A stretch of DNA of 64,000 bases, taken from assembly GCF_001422925.1 (NCBI RefSeq), contig NZ_LMNI01000001.1, forward strand, positions 1,009-65,008, read 5' to 3'. Both the position numbers and the translations under genes were made by a program. The notes under the pieces are model-generated. The model worked only from the letters and a program-made list of their open reading frames with translations. It was not told the origin of the DNA and did no database searches. This document shows positions 51,756-60,330 of the stretch, piece by piece (position 1 is the first letter of the stretch; the number at the start of each line of letters is the position of its first letter). Origin of the DNA: Microbacterium sp. Leaf288 (GTDB taxonomy: Bacteria; Actinomycetota; Actinomycetes; Actinomycetales; Microbacteriaceae).

Positions 51756-53007
51756 CCCGACCGGGGCCCCGGTGGCCCATGGACTCGAGGACGAGGCATC
51801 CGTCCTCGACGCCGCCGACCCCCTCGCCGCGCACCGCGACGCGTTCGTCGGAGCGGAGAGCTCGCTCGTGTACTTCGACGGGAACTCGCTTGGGCGTCCG
51901 CTGCGCGCGAGCGTCGAGCGGCTCGCCGCGTTCGCCCGGGACGAGTGGGGCGGTCGCCTCATCCGCGGCTGGGACGAGTCGTGGATGCAGCTGCCGTTCG
52001 ACATCGGCGACGCCGTCGGCCGCGCGGCGATCGGCGCCGCGGCGAGCCAGACGGTCATCGGCGACTCGACCACGGTGCTGCTGTACAAGCTGCTGCGGGC
52101 CGCGTTCGACGCCGCCGTCGCCACGGATCCGGCACGCGTCGAGATCGTCGTCGACCGCGACAACTTCCCCACCGACCGCTACCTGGTCGAGGGCATCGCC
52201 GCGGAGCGGGGCGGACGCATCAGGTGGATCGACGTCGACCTCGACGGCGGTGTGTCCGCTGGCGCGCTCCGCGCGGCGGTCGGCCCCGAGACCGCGGTCG
52301 TGCTGCTGTCGCACGTCGCGTACCGGTCGGGATATCTGACGGATGCTGCGACCCTCACCCGCATCGCGCACGACGCCGGCGCGCTCATCGTGTGGGACCT
52401 CTGCCACTCGGCGGGATCCGTGCCGGTCGAGGCCGACGCGTGGGGCTTCGATCTCGCGGTCGGCTGCACGTACAAGTACCTGGGCGGCGGCCCTGGCTCG
52501 CCGGCGTTCGCCTACGTCGCTGCGCGGCTGCAGGATCGGCTGGCCCAGCCCATCCAGGGGTGGATGGGCACGGCCGACGTCTTCGCGATGGGGCCGGAGT
52601 ACCGGCCGGCCGATGGCATGCGGCGCTTCCTGTCGGGCACGCCGCCGATCGTCGGCATGCTCGCGATGCAGGACACCCTCGACCTGCTCGAGGAGGTCGG
52701 CATCGAGGCCGTGCGCGCGAAGTCGATCGCACTCACGGAGTTCGCCGTGCGCGTCGCCGACGAGCTGCTCGCCCCGCTCGGGGTCACGGTCGCGTCGCCG
52801 CGGGATCCCGCCGAGCGCGGCGGACACGTGACGCTGTCGCACCCGTCGATGCGCGCGGTCACCGCTCGCCTCTGGACGGAGGACGTGATCCCCGACTACC
52901 GCGATCCGGGCGGACTCCGCATCGGCCTCTCCCCGCTCTCCACCTCCTTCGCCGAGACCCTCACCGGCCTCCGGGCGGTCGAGGCCGCAGTCCGCGCCGA
53001 GTCCTGA
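51742..53007 (+). CDS. kynU: Kynureninase
   Basis: The 421-residue PLP enzyme cleaves kynurenine to anthranilate and alanine. It has VYFDGNSLGRPLRASVERL near the N-terminus, GDSTTVLLYKLL, LLSHVAYRSGYL, WDLCHSAGSVPVE, and the PLP lysine in CTYKYLGGGPGSPAF. WMGTADVFAMGPEY and FLSGTPPIVGM are also typical. ATG 51742 lies inside the end of the amidohydrolase gene. The first 30 residues are less conserved. It is the last gene of the operon, and no clear simple terminator follows, but the palindrome at 53054-53159 may end transcription. Confidence 0.95.
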   Translation: MTATDPTGAPVAHGLEDEASVLDAADPLAAHRDAFVGAESSLVYFDGNSLGRPLRASVERLAAFARDEWGGRLIRGWDESWMQLPFDIGDAVGRAAIGAAASQTVIGDSTTVLLYKLLRAAFDAAVATDPARVEIVVDRDNFPTDRYLVEGIAAERGGRIRWIDVDLDGGVSAGALRAAVGPETAVVLLSHVAYRSGYLTDAATLTRIAHDAGALIVWDLCHSAGSVPVEADAWGFDLAVGCTYKYLGGGPGSPAFAYVAARLQDRLAQPIQGWMGTADVFAMGPEYRPADGMRRFLSGTPPIVGMLAMQDTLDLLEEVGIEAVRAKSIALTEFAVRVADELLAPLGVTVASPRDPAERGGHVTLSHPSMRAVTARLWTEDVIPDYRDPGGLRIGLSPLSTSFAETLTGLRAVEAAVRAES

Positions 53008-53053
53008 CCGCGGGGCGGCCAGGAGGACGTGCCTGAGCATCCCGCACGCTCGA

Positions 53054-53159
53054 GGCGTTTCGTCTTCGGGCGCTAGAGCGCCCTTCGCTCAAACGACCGG
53101 GAAATCGCGGCCTTCCTCTCGGTCGTTGAGCGAGCGAGGAACGAGCGAGACGAAACGCC
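53054..53159. repeat. Large interspersed palindromic element
   Basis: This 106-base element can fold on itself. The ends GGCGTTTCGTC and GACGAAACGCC pair, inner arms CTTCGCTCAAACGACCG and CGGTCGTTGAGCGAG nearly pair, and a perfect GGGCGCTAGAGCGCCC hairpin sits in the left half. Exact 16-base pieces recur near 60571. It belongs to a dispersed extragenic family and may also terminate the kyn operon. Confidence 0.7.
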
Positions 53160-53221
53160 CCGGACCAACGAGCAAGGCATCCATCGTCCACAACCGGGCT
53201 CGCGTCGTTTCGGCACTGACC

Positions 53222-53227
53222 TACACT
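53222..53227 (+). promoter_or_regulatory. Leaderless-type -10 box of the transporter gene
   Basis: TACACT lies 6 nt before ATG 53234, with no Shine-Dalgarno in between. This decides the start against the upstream open frame, which would begin inside the palindromic element. Confidence 0.5.
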
Positions 53228-53233
53228 GGCGCG

Positions 53234-54724
53234 ATGAGCAATGAGGCTCCGCCGGCGACTGGGGATCAGGCTGGGCCCACGCGCCCCGAGGCTCCGCGCG
53301 ACGCGCCAGCGGCGCGTGGAGAGGACGTGGGGACCACCTCCGCCCGTCTCAGCCGGGGCACGATCGCGCGGTATGCGACCGGTTCGCTCGGCACAGGCGG
53401 TTTCGCGACCCTGCCCGGCCTGGTGCTGACCTATTACCTGACCGACTCGCTGGGGGTCGCCGCGCTCGCGGCCGGCGCGGTCATCACGGTCGCGAAGGTG
53501 TGGGACGTCGTCATCGACCCGGTCATCGGCGCGCTCACCGACCGCGACCTCGCCCGCCACGGCAGCCGCCGGCGCCTGATGGTGATCGGCGCGCTCGCAC
53601 TGCCGGTGCTGTTCGCGCTGACGTTCGCGGTGCCGCCGTCGCTCGGGCCGGTGGTCGCCGGCATCTGGGTGCTGCTCGCGTTCACGCTCACGGCGACAGC
53701 CTTCAGCCTCTTCCAGGTGCCCTACATCGCGCTTCCCGCCGAACTCACGCCGCGCTACGACGAGCGGACGCGCCTGCTGACATGGCGCGTCGTCGTGCTC
53801 ACGCTGGCGATCCTGCTGTTCGGCGCCGGGGGCCCGGCGCTGCGTCGCGTATCGGAGGACCCGTTCGTCCAGTACCTCGTGATGGGCGTGGTCTGCGGCG
53901 TCGTCATCGGGATCGGGATGCTGGTGGCCACGGGTGTCGCGAGGCGCGCAGCATCCACCGTCCCTCAACCGATCCGCGAGAGGGAAGCGGGAACGACGGA
54001 TGCCGCGGCGGCGGGGATCCGGGAGCACTTCGCCGAGGGGATCGGTGCACTCCGGCGCAGCAGGCCGTTCCGGCTGCTGCTCTCGACCTTCGTGCTGCAG
54101 GCGCTGGCCACCGGGCTGATGCTCGCGGGCGCGCAGTACGTGGCGACCTGGGTGCTGGACTCGCAGGCGGCGGTCGAGCTGCTGTTCGTCGCGCTCATCG
54201 CGCCGGCGCTGCTCGCCGCACCCGCGTGGGGAGTGGTCGCGCGCCGCATCGGCAAGGAGCGCACGTTCACGATCGCGAGCATCGTCTTCGCAATCGCGGC
54301 GGTGTCGATCCTCGGCATGCTGTGGGCGCCGGGCGACTGGATCTACGTGCCGGTCGGCATCGCGGGCATCGCGTACGCCGGCATGCAGTCTCTGCCGATG
54401 GCGATGCTCCCCGACGTCATCTCGCACGACGAGCGCACGCACGGACCCGGCCGCGCCGGGTCGTTCAGCGGCGTGTGGACCGCCGGCGAGACGGTGGGCT
54501 TCGCGCTCGGCGCGACGACGCTGGCGGTGATCCTGGCCGTGACGGGATACGTCTCGTCGACGGGCACGCAGGTGGTGGAGCAGCCGGATGCGGCGATCAC
54601 GGGCATCGTCGTGAGCTTCAGCCTCGCACCGGCCGTGCTGATCGCGCTGAGCCTTCTCGCGCTCGCCCGCTACCCGTTGCGACGCGCCGACATCGACCGC
54701 GACACCGAGTCGCAGGCCGCCTGA
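53234..54724 (+). CDS. GPH-type MFS transporter (MFS_2)
   Basis: This 496-residue glycoside-pentoside-hexuronide:cation symporter-type carrier has about 12 helices. After a polar 45-residue N-terminus it reads RYATGSLGTGGFATLPGLVL, VWDVVIDPVIGALTDR (family signature), FQVPYIALPAELTPRYDERT and, in the second half, GMQSLPMAMLPDVISHDERT. The last helix ends before a short charged tail. Its substrate is unknown. The downstream oxidoreductases suggest uptake of an alcohol or sugar-like compound, although an independent promoter region lies between. Confidence 0.87.
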   Translation: MSNEAPPATGDQAGPTRPEAPRDAPAARGEDVGTTSARLSRGTIARYATGSLGTGGFATLPGLVLTYYLTDSLGVAALAAGAVITVAKVWDVVIDPVIGALTDRDLARHGSRRRLMVIGALALPVLFALTFAVPPSLGPVVAGIWVLLAFTLTATAFSLFQVPYIALPAELTPRYDERTRLLTWRVVVLTLAILLFGAGGPALRRVSEDPFVQYLVMGVVCGVVIGIGMLVATGVARRAASTVPQPIREREAGTTDAAAAGIREHFAEGIGALRRSRPFRLLLSTFVLQALATGLMLAGAQYVATWVLDSQAAVELLFVALIAPALLAAPAWGVVARRIGKERTFTIASIVFAIAAVSILGMLWAPGDWIYVPVGIAGIAYAGMQSLPMAMLPDVISHDERTHGPGRAGSFSGVWTAGETVGFALGATTLAVILAVTGYVSSTGTQVVEQPDAAITGIVVSFSLAPAVLIALSLLALARYPLRRADIDRDTESQAA

Positions 54725-54755
54725 GACCGAGTGCCGCCGCACAGGCGCGGTGACA

Positions 54756-54761
54756 TAGGAT
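54756..54761 (+). promoter_or_regulatory. -10 box upstream of aldehyde dehydrogenase
   Basis: TAGGAT precedes an in-frame GTG at 54767 by 5 nt, while AAGGAGA precedes ATG 54815. Transcription probably starts near 54767 and translation at 54815, though a leaderless longer form is conceivable. Confidence 0.4.
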
Positions 54762-54814
54762 GCCCGGTGACGTACTCACGAGCGGGAGTCGCGCGCGAGT
54801 TCGAAGGAGAACAC

Positions 54815-56611
54815 ATGTCCCCCACCTCGTCCGCGACGCCGGCGAAGCCGCGCAAGGCGCCGGCGAAGCGCGCGCCGCAGTCCGACCTTCCGGCCGACGA
54901 GCGCGCGGCGCTCGACGCCGACATCGATCGGCTCGAAGCGGGCGCGAAGGTGTGGGTCGCGCTCACCCTCGACCAGCGCGCCCGCCTCCTCGGCCGCGTC
55001 CGCGACGCCGTCGGCGTCGTCGCACAGGAGTGGGCCGACGCGGCGACGATGTCGAAGGGCCTGACCCCTGGGCATCCGCTGTCGGGCGAAGAGTGGCTCG
55101 GCGGGCCCTACGCCGTCATCGGACTGCTCGACGCGCTGCGCGAGACGCTCGAGGCGCTCGCGAAGGGCGGCAGCCCGCTCGACGGCGTCACGCTCGACGC
55201 GGCTCCGGGCGGGCGCCTTCGCGCGCACACCTTCCCCCTGAACGGCACCGAGAAGTTCCTGCTGTCGGGCTTCACCGGCGAGGTGTGGTTCGAGCCGGGC
55301 GTCTCCGCGATCGAGGCGACCAGCGCGGCGGGCCTCGCCCAGCTGACCCCGACCGTGTCCGGTGGCGTCGGCCTCGTGCTGGGTGCGGGCAACGTGAGCT
55401 CCATCCCGGTCGCCGACGTGCTGTACGAGCTCTTCGCGCACAATCGCGTGGCGCTGCTCAAGGTCAACCCGACGCAGGACGCGCTCGTGTCCGTGTTCGA
55501 GCGCGCGCTCGCGCCGCTGATCGAGCCCGGGTTCGTGCGCATCGTGCGCGGCGGAGCCGCGACCGGCGCCTACCTGACCTCGCACCCGCGCTTCACGCAC
55601 GTGCACATCACCGGCTCGGCGGTCACGTTCGACGCGATCGTGTGGGGCACCGGAGAGGATGCCGCGACGGCGCGCGCGGCGGGAAGCCCGAAGCTGCAGG
55701 TTCCGATCACGGCCGAGCTCGGCGGCGTCTCGCCCATCATCGTGGTGCCGGGCCGGTGGTCGGCGGCCGACCTGAAGTACCAGGCGGAGCACGTCGCGAC
55801 GATGCGCCTCGTGAACGCCGGACACAACTGCATCGCGGGCCAGGTCGTCATCGTGAGCTCGGACTGGCCGCAGCGCGCCGAGTTCCTGCGCGAGCTGCAC
55901 GCGGCGTACGCCGCGGCCCCGGAGCGCCCGGTCTGGTACCCCCGCAGCGAAGAGCGGCTGGAGGCCGCAGCATCCGCTTATCCCGATGCCGTGTGGAGCG
56001 CCGACCGCACGCGCGCGATCGTCGGGGTCGGTGAGAGCGAGGACGCCGACGCTGTCGAGACGGTCGAGTACTTCGCGCCGATCCTCGGGGTCGCCCTGGT
56101 GGGCGGCACCGGCCAGGAGTTCCTCGACGCGGCGGTCGCGCACGCGAACGACAGACTCACCGGCACCCTCGGTGCCAACGTGATCATCGACCCCGCCACC
56201 GAGGAGGCGCTCGGCGAAGGGTTCGAGCGCGCGATCGCCGACCTGCGCTACGGCGACATCGCGATCAACACGTGGACGGCCTTCAACTTCCTCACCGCAC
56301 GCCTGACATGGGGCGGGTTCCCCGGGGCGACGCTCGACGACGTGTCGAGCGGCATCGGCGTCGTGCACAACGCGCTGCTGCTGGATCGCGTCGAGCGGTC
56401 GGTGGCCCGCGGTCCGTTCCGCCCGTTCCCCCGGTCGGTCGGCGATCAGCTTCGGCGATTGAGCCTGTCGAAATCCACCATCCTGCCCACGCCGCCGTGG
56501 TTCGTGAGCTCGCGCACCGGCGCGGAGGTCAGCGCCGGGCTCACGCGGTATCTCGTGGACGGCAAGCTCCCCGGATTGGTGAAGACCCTGACCAAGGCCA
56601 TGCAGGCGTGA
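54815..56611 (+). CDS. Aldehyde dehydrogenase family protein
   Basis: This is a 598-residue enzyme, longer than the usual 480-500. It has an N-terminal Ala/Lys/Pro extension and inserted segments. The core contains GAGNVSSIPVADVLYELFAH, LKVNPTQDAL, HITGSAVTFDAIVWG, ELGGVSPIIVV (catalytic Glu region) and NAGHNCIAGQVV (catalytic Cys). NDRLTGTLGANVIIDP is also typical. It oxidises an aldehyde to an acid with NAD(P)+; the substrate is unknown. Near residue 550 the protein contains RLSLSKS, encoded by a copy of a dispersed DNA repeat (56451-56474). It overlaps the GMC oxidoreductase gene by GTGA, so alcohol-to-acid oxidation by the pair is likely. Confidence 0.87.
   Translation: MSPTSSATPAKPRKAPAKRAPQSDLPADERAALDADIDRLEAGAKVWVALTLDQRARLLGRVRDAVGVVAQEWADAATMSKGLTPGHPLSGEEWLGGPYAVIGLLDALRETLEALAKGGSPLDGVTLDAAPGGRLRAHTFPLNGTEKFLLSGFTGEVWFEPGVSAIEATSAAGLAQLTPTVSGGVGLVLGAGNVSSIPVADVLYELFAHNRVALLKVNPTQDALVSVFERALAPLIEPGFVRIVRGGAATGAYLTSHPRFTHVHITGSAVTFDAIVWGTGEDAATARAAGSPKLQVPITAELGGVSPIIVVPGRWSAADLKYQAEHVATMRLVNAGHNCIAGQVVIVSSDWPQRAEFLRELHAAYAAAPERPVWYPRSEERLEAAASAYPDAVWSADRTRAIVGVGESEDADAVETVEYFAPILGVALVGGTGQEFLDAAVAHANDRLTGTLGANVIIDPATEEALGEGFERAIADLRYGDIAINTWTAFNFLTARLTWGGFPGATLDDVSSGIGVVHNALLLDRVERSVARGPFRPFPRSVGDQLRRLSLSKSTILPTPPWFVSSRTGAEVSAGLTRYLVDGKLPGLVKTLTKAMQA
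56451..56474. repeat. Dispersed repeat core inside a coding sequence
   Basis: TTCGGCGATTGAGCCTGTCG and the next four bases form the TTTCGACAGGCTCAATCGCC-type core when read on the other strand. They resemble the extragenic elements at 53054 and 60560 and are read in frame as RLSLSKS in the aldehyde dehydrogenase. Confidence 0.5.
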
Positions 56612-58269
56612 CCGCCGGCTTCGGCTCCGACGGGTTCGAAGCCGACTACGTCGTCGTCGGCGCGGGCTCGGCGGGAGCGGCGCTCGCGGCGCGGCTGAGC
56701 GACGACCCCGCCGTCTCGGTGCTGCTGCTCGAGGCCGGCGCCCCCGACAGAGCGCCTCAGCTGCACGTGCCGGCTGCGTTCTCGAAGCTGTTCCGCGGCG
56801 AGTACGACTGGAACTACGACACGGTGCCCCAGCCGCAGCTCGAAGGCCGTACGGTCTACTGGCCGCGCGGCAAGACGCTGGGCGGGTCGTCGTCGCTCAA
56901 TGCACTGATGTGGATCCGGGGCTTCGCCGCCGATTACGACGAGTGGGCGGATGCTGCCGGTCCGGCGTGGTCGTGGGACGCCCTGGTCCCCTACTTCCAA
57001 CGTGTCGAGCGGACCGTCGACCCGGTCGACCCGACGCAGGGTTCCCAGGGGCCGCAGTCGGTCGAGCACCAACGCGACCCCCGGCCGCACACGGCCGTGT
57101 TCCTGGCAGCGGCGCAGGAGACGGGGCATCCGGTGACTCCGCCGAACCTCCCGGCTGGGCAGGGGTTCTCGCAGACGATGGTGAGTCAGCACCGCGGCGC
57201 CCGCGCCTCGACCGCCGACGCGTACCTGCGGCCGGCGAAGAAGCGGCGCAACCTGCGCGTCGTGACGGGGGCGCACGTGCGACGCGTGACCTTCGCGGCG
57301 TCGCCCGGCCCAGGGACCGAGACTCCGAGCGAACCGCGCGCGACCGGCGTGTACGTCGACATCGACGGGATCACGCGCCACGTGCGCGCGCGACGAGAGG
57401 TCGTGCTGTCGGGCGGCGCCGTGAACACGCCCCAGCTGCTGATGCTGAGCGGTATCGGCCCGGCGGAGCACCTCACCGCACGCGGCATCGACGTGGTCGT
57501 CGACTCGCCCGAGGTGGGTGCGAACCTGCAGGACCACCTCGTCGCGGGGCTCGCCCCCGCGGCCCACGGCGGAACGCTCTACGATGCCGAGAAGCCCGCC
57601 GAGCTCGTGAAGTACCTCGTGGCCCGCAAGGGGATGCTGACCTCGAACGCCGCCGAGGCTTACGGTTTCGTGCGCACGCCCGTGGCCGATGCGGCTGGCG
57701 TCCCCGAGGGTCTCCCCGACATCGAGATCATCTTCGTGCCCGGGCCGTACGTCGGCGAAGGCCTGGTTCCGATGCCGGCGCACGGGCTGACGGTCGCCGC
57801 GATCCTGCTCAGGCCGATCAGCCGCGGCACGATCCGCCTGGCCTCGGCCGACCCGGCCGAGGCCCCGCTCATCGACCCCGCTTACCTGTCGGACGCCGAC
57901 GACATCGACGCCACGACGCTGCGCGCGGGCCTCGCCGAGTGCGAGCGCCTGATCGACACCGAGGCGCTGCGGAAGATCACGACCGGTGGGTGGGTGCTGC
58001 CCGAGGGCGGCGAACACATGACGCCCGCCGATCGCGCGGAGCTGTCGCTCCGCCGCTACTCGCACACCCTCTATCACCCCGTCGGCACGGCACGGATGGG
58101 CACCGATGCCGCGTCGGTCGTCGATCCCGAGCTGCGCGTCCGCGGGGTCGCGGGACTGCGCGTGGCCGACGCATCCGTCATGCCCACGGTGATCCGCGGC
58201 CACACCAACGCTCCCGCGATCGTGATCGGCGAGGTCGCCGCCGACCTCATCCTCGGCCGCCGGGTCTGA
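56608..58269 (+). CDS. GMC-family FAD oxidoreductase (choline dehydrogenase-like)
   Basis: The 553-residue flavoenzyme has the N-terminal dinucleotide motif DYVVVGAGSAGAALAARLS, the GMC signature GKTLGGSSSLNALMWIRG, the second signature SGGAVNTPQLLMLSGIGP, and C-terminal active-site residues in YHPVGTARMG and RGHTNAPAIVIGE. It oxidises an alcohol to an aldehyde. The choline dehydrogenase BetA is the best-known relative, and pairing with an aldehyde dehydrogenase resembles BetA/BetB. However, the partner is not a typical betaine-aldehyde dehydrogenase, so choline should not be assumed. The GTG start overlaps the aldehyde dehydrogenase stop. A repeat array follows the gene. Confidence 0.9.
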   Translation: MTAGFGSDGFEADYVVVGAGSAGAALAARLSDDPAVSVLLLEAGAPDRAPQLHVPAAFSKLFRGEYDWNYDTVPQPQLEGRTVYWPRGKTLGGSSSLNALMWIRGFAADYDEWADAAGPAWSWDALVPYFQRVERTVDPVDPTQGSQGPQSVEHQRDPRPHTAVFLAAAQETGHPVTPPNLPAGQGFSQTMVSQHRGARASTADAYLRPAKKRRNLRVVTGAHVRRVTFAASPGPGTETPSEPRATGVYVDIDGITRHVRARREVVLSGGAVNTPQLLMLSGIGPAEHLTARGIDVVVDSPEVGANLQDHLVAGLAPAAHGGTLYDAEKPAELVKYLVARKGMLTSNAAEAYGFVRTPVADAAGVPEGLPDIEIIFVPGPYVGEGLVPMPAHGLTVAAILLRPISRGTIRLASADPAEAPLIDPAYLSDADDIDATTLRAGLAECERLIDTEALRKITTGGWVLPEGGEHMTPADRAELSLRRYSHTLYHPVGTARMGTDAASVVDPELRVRGVAGLRVADASVMPTVIRGHTNAPAIVIGEVAADLILGRRV

Positions 58270-58315
58270 CCTTCAACCCCTCCGGCCGGTCCGGTCGGCG
58301 CGGGTGTCGTCTCAG

Positions 58316-58621
58316 GTCCGGGTTTCGCAGCATCCCACGCTCCAGGACCCGCGAAGTCCGGACTTCGCAGAAACAGTCGCAGCCCGGCCACCCGCACCCG
58401 TCCGGGTATCGCAGCATCCCACGCTTCAGCGCCTGCGAAGTCCGGACTTCGCAGAAACAGTCGCAGCCCGGCCACCCGCACCCGTCCGGGTATCGCAGCA
58501 TCCCACGCTCCAGCGCCCGCGAAGTCCGGACTTCGCAGAAACAGTCGCAGCCCGCCCACCCGCACCCGTCCGGGTTTCGCAGCATCCCACGCTCCAGGAC
58601 ATGCGAAGTCCGGACATCGCA
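58316..58621. repeat. 84-bp tandem repeat array with 18-bp palindromes
   Basis: Four head-to-tail units start at 58316, 58400, 58484 and 58568, exactly 84 bp apart; the last is cut at about 54 bp. Each carries GCGAAGTCCGGACTTCGC, a perfect 18-bp palindrome, at 58351, 58435, 58519 and 58603 (the last with one mismatch). Each also carries GCAGCATCCCACGC. Units are nearly identical, so expansion is recent. The array lies in the 456-base gap between the GMC oxidoreductase and the convergent helicase, which otherwise contains only the helicase terminator. Confidence 0.9.
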
Positions 58622-58674
58622 ACGTTGACGTGGCGGCCGGCGGCGGGTGACGGCCGTGTCGCGCGGAACGACGA

Positions 58675-58709
58675 ACCCCCTCGCACCCTCGGGTGAGGGC
58701 GGAGGGGGT
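58675..58709 (-). terminator. Helicase terminator hairpin
   Basis: ACCCCCTC pairs with GAGGGGGT, with an inner CCCTC/GAGGG stem. Read leftwards it is followed by TTCGTCG. It lies 16 bases beyond the stop of the helicase gene. Confidence 0.65.
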
Positions 58710-58725
58710 CCGAACGTGCGGAGAC

Positions 58726-60330
58726 TCAGCGGCCGCCGCGGCGGTTGGCGCCGTTGGGGCGGACGACCGAGCCGACCATGAGCTTGCCGGTGCCGCCCGA
58801 CGAGGCGCGACGGCCCGGGGTGCGGGGGTTGCCGGCGGGCTGGGCCGAACGCGAGTGGCCCGCGCTCTGGTCGTGACGCTGGTGCGAGGCCTTGTCGTGC
58901 GTGGTTGCGGCGTCGCGACGCTGACCGCCCGCGGCCTGCTGACGGCCGGCGCCCTGTGCCGAACCACCCTGGCCTGAACCACCCTGGCCCGAACCACCCT
59001 GGCCCGAACCGCGGCGGCGACGGCCGCCGCCGGAGCGGCTCGCGGTGGCGGCAGCATCCGTCTCGCGTGCGTCACGCGCAGCGCGCTTGCGCTGGGCGTT
59101 CGCGCCCTGGCTGGTGCCGCGCGGCGTCTCGGCCACGGGGACCGGCTTGACGTACGGGGCGACCTTGCCGACGAGCTCGACGACCTCGGGCGAGGTCGCC
59201 GTGACAGCGACGGGCTCGACGGAGATGGCGGCCTTGCGCAGCAGCTGCGACACGTCGCGGCGCTGCTCGGGCAGCACGAGGGTGACGACGGCGCCCTCGG
59301 CGCCGGCGCGAGCGGTGCGGCCGGAGCGGTGCAGGTACGCCTTGTGCTCCATCGGCGGGTCGACGTGGATGACGAGCTCGACGTCGTCGACGTGCACGCC
59401 GCGGGCCGCGACATCCGTCGCCACGAGCACCTTGACGGCGCCGGACGAGAACGCCGCGAGGTTGCGGTCGCGCGCGGCCTGCGACAGGTTGCCGTGCAGG
59501 TCGACGGCCGGGATGCCCTGGCCGGTGAGCTGCTTCGCGAGCTTCTTCGCCTGGTGCTTGGTGCGCATGAACAGGATGCGGCGGCCCATGCCCGAGGCGA
59601 GGGCCGTGACGACGTCCTTCTTGGCGTCGGCGTCGGCCAGCGTGAAGACGTGGTGCGTCATCGCGGCGACGGGCGAGTGCGCCTCGTCGACGGAGTGCAG
59701 CACCTCGTTCTGCAGGAAGCGGTTCACGAGCTTGTCGACCCCGTTGTCGAGGGTCGCGCTGAACAGCAGGCGCTGACCGCCGGCCGGCGTCGCGTTCAGG
59801 ATGCGCGTGACACCCGGGAGGAAGCCGAGGTCGGCCATGTGGTCGGCCTCGTCGATGACGGTGACCTCGACGGCGTCGAGGTGCACGTAGCCCTGCTTCA
59901 TGAGGTCTTCGAGCCGGCCGGGGCAGGCGACGACGATGTCGACGCCGGCGTTGAGGGCGTTGACCTGACGGTTCTGGTTCACGCCGCCGAAGATCGTGGT
60001 GGTCGTGAGGCCGTAGGCCTTGGCGAGGGGCGCGAGGGTCGCGTCGATCTGCGTCGCCAGCTCGCGGGTCGGCGCGAGCACGAGGCCGAGCGGACGACCC
60101 TTGCGGCGGGTGCCGCCGGCGAGCTTGCCGCCCAGGCGCGCGGCCATGGGGATCGAGAAGGCGAGCGTCTTGCCCGAGCCGGTCTTGCCCCGGCCGAGCA
60201 CGTCGCGGCCGGCGAGCGTGTCGGGGAGCGTGTCGACCTGGATCGGGAACGCGGTGGTCTTGCCGTTCGCGGCGAGCACGTCGACAAGGGGCTGCGGCAC
60301 GCCGAGCGCGCCGAACGAGGTTTCGGTCAT
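58726..60330 (-). CDS. DEAD-box RNA helicase
   Basis: The 534-residue helicase contains all core motifs: the FGALGVPQPLVDVLAANG Q-motif region, GKTGSGKT (Walker A), PTRELATQI, VIDEADHMADLGF (DEAD), LFSATLDN (SAT), and in domain 2 ATDVAARGVHVDDVELV and HRSGRTARAG. After about residue 390 comes a basic, low-complexity tail with GSGQGG repeats (three to four copies), RRRRGSG and Gly/Arg/Gln-rich sequence that should bind RNA or drive condensation. It is RhlE-like and probably acts in ribosome assembly or cold-stress RNA remodelling. ATG 60330 is chosen because the Q motif follows directly. The tail DNA contains slippage-prone repeats. Confidence 0.93.
   Translation of the reverse strand: MTETSFGALGVPQPLVDVLAANGKTTAFPIQVDTLPDTLAGRDVLGRGKTGSGKTLAFSIPMAARLGGKLAGGTRRKGRPLGLVLAPTRELATQIDATLAPLAKAYGLTTTTIFGGVNQNRQVNALNAGVDIVVACPGRLEDLMKQGYVHLDAVEVTVIDEADHMADLGFLPGVTRILNATPAGGQRLLFSATLDNGVDKLVNRFLQNEVLHSVDEAHSPVAAMTHHVFTLADADAKKDVVTALASGMGRRILFMRTKHQAKKLAKQLTGQGIPAVDLHGNLSQAARDRNLAAFSSGAVKVLVATDVAARGVHVDDVELVIHVDPPMEHKAYLHRSGRTARAGAEGAVVTLVLPEQRRDVSQLLRKAAISVEPVAVTATSPEVVELVGKVAPYVKPVPVAETPRGTSQGANAQRKRAARDARETDAAATASRSGGGRRRRGSGQGGSGQGGSGQGGSAQGAGRQQAAGGQRRDAATTHDKASHQRHDQSAGHSRSAQPAGNPRTPGRRASSGGTGKLMVGSVVRPNGANRRGGR

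Noticed and set aside
56608..58269. Naming the oxidoreductase pair betA/betB
   Set aside because: Only general GMC and aldehyde dehydrogenase motifs are visible; the long dehydrogenase and GPH carrier do not fit a standard choline operon.
58316..58621. CRISPR array
   Set aside because: Whole 84-bp units repeat including the part between palindromes; there are no unique spacers and no cas genes.
58247..58686. Cys-rich 28-residue repeat peptides in the 84-bp array
   Set aside because: 84 is a multiple of three, so every frame stays open through the array. No ribosome site or stable start is seen, and the palindromes explain the conservation better.
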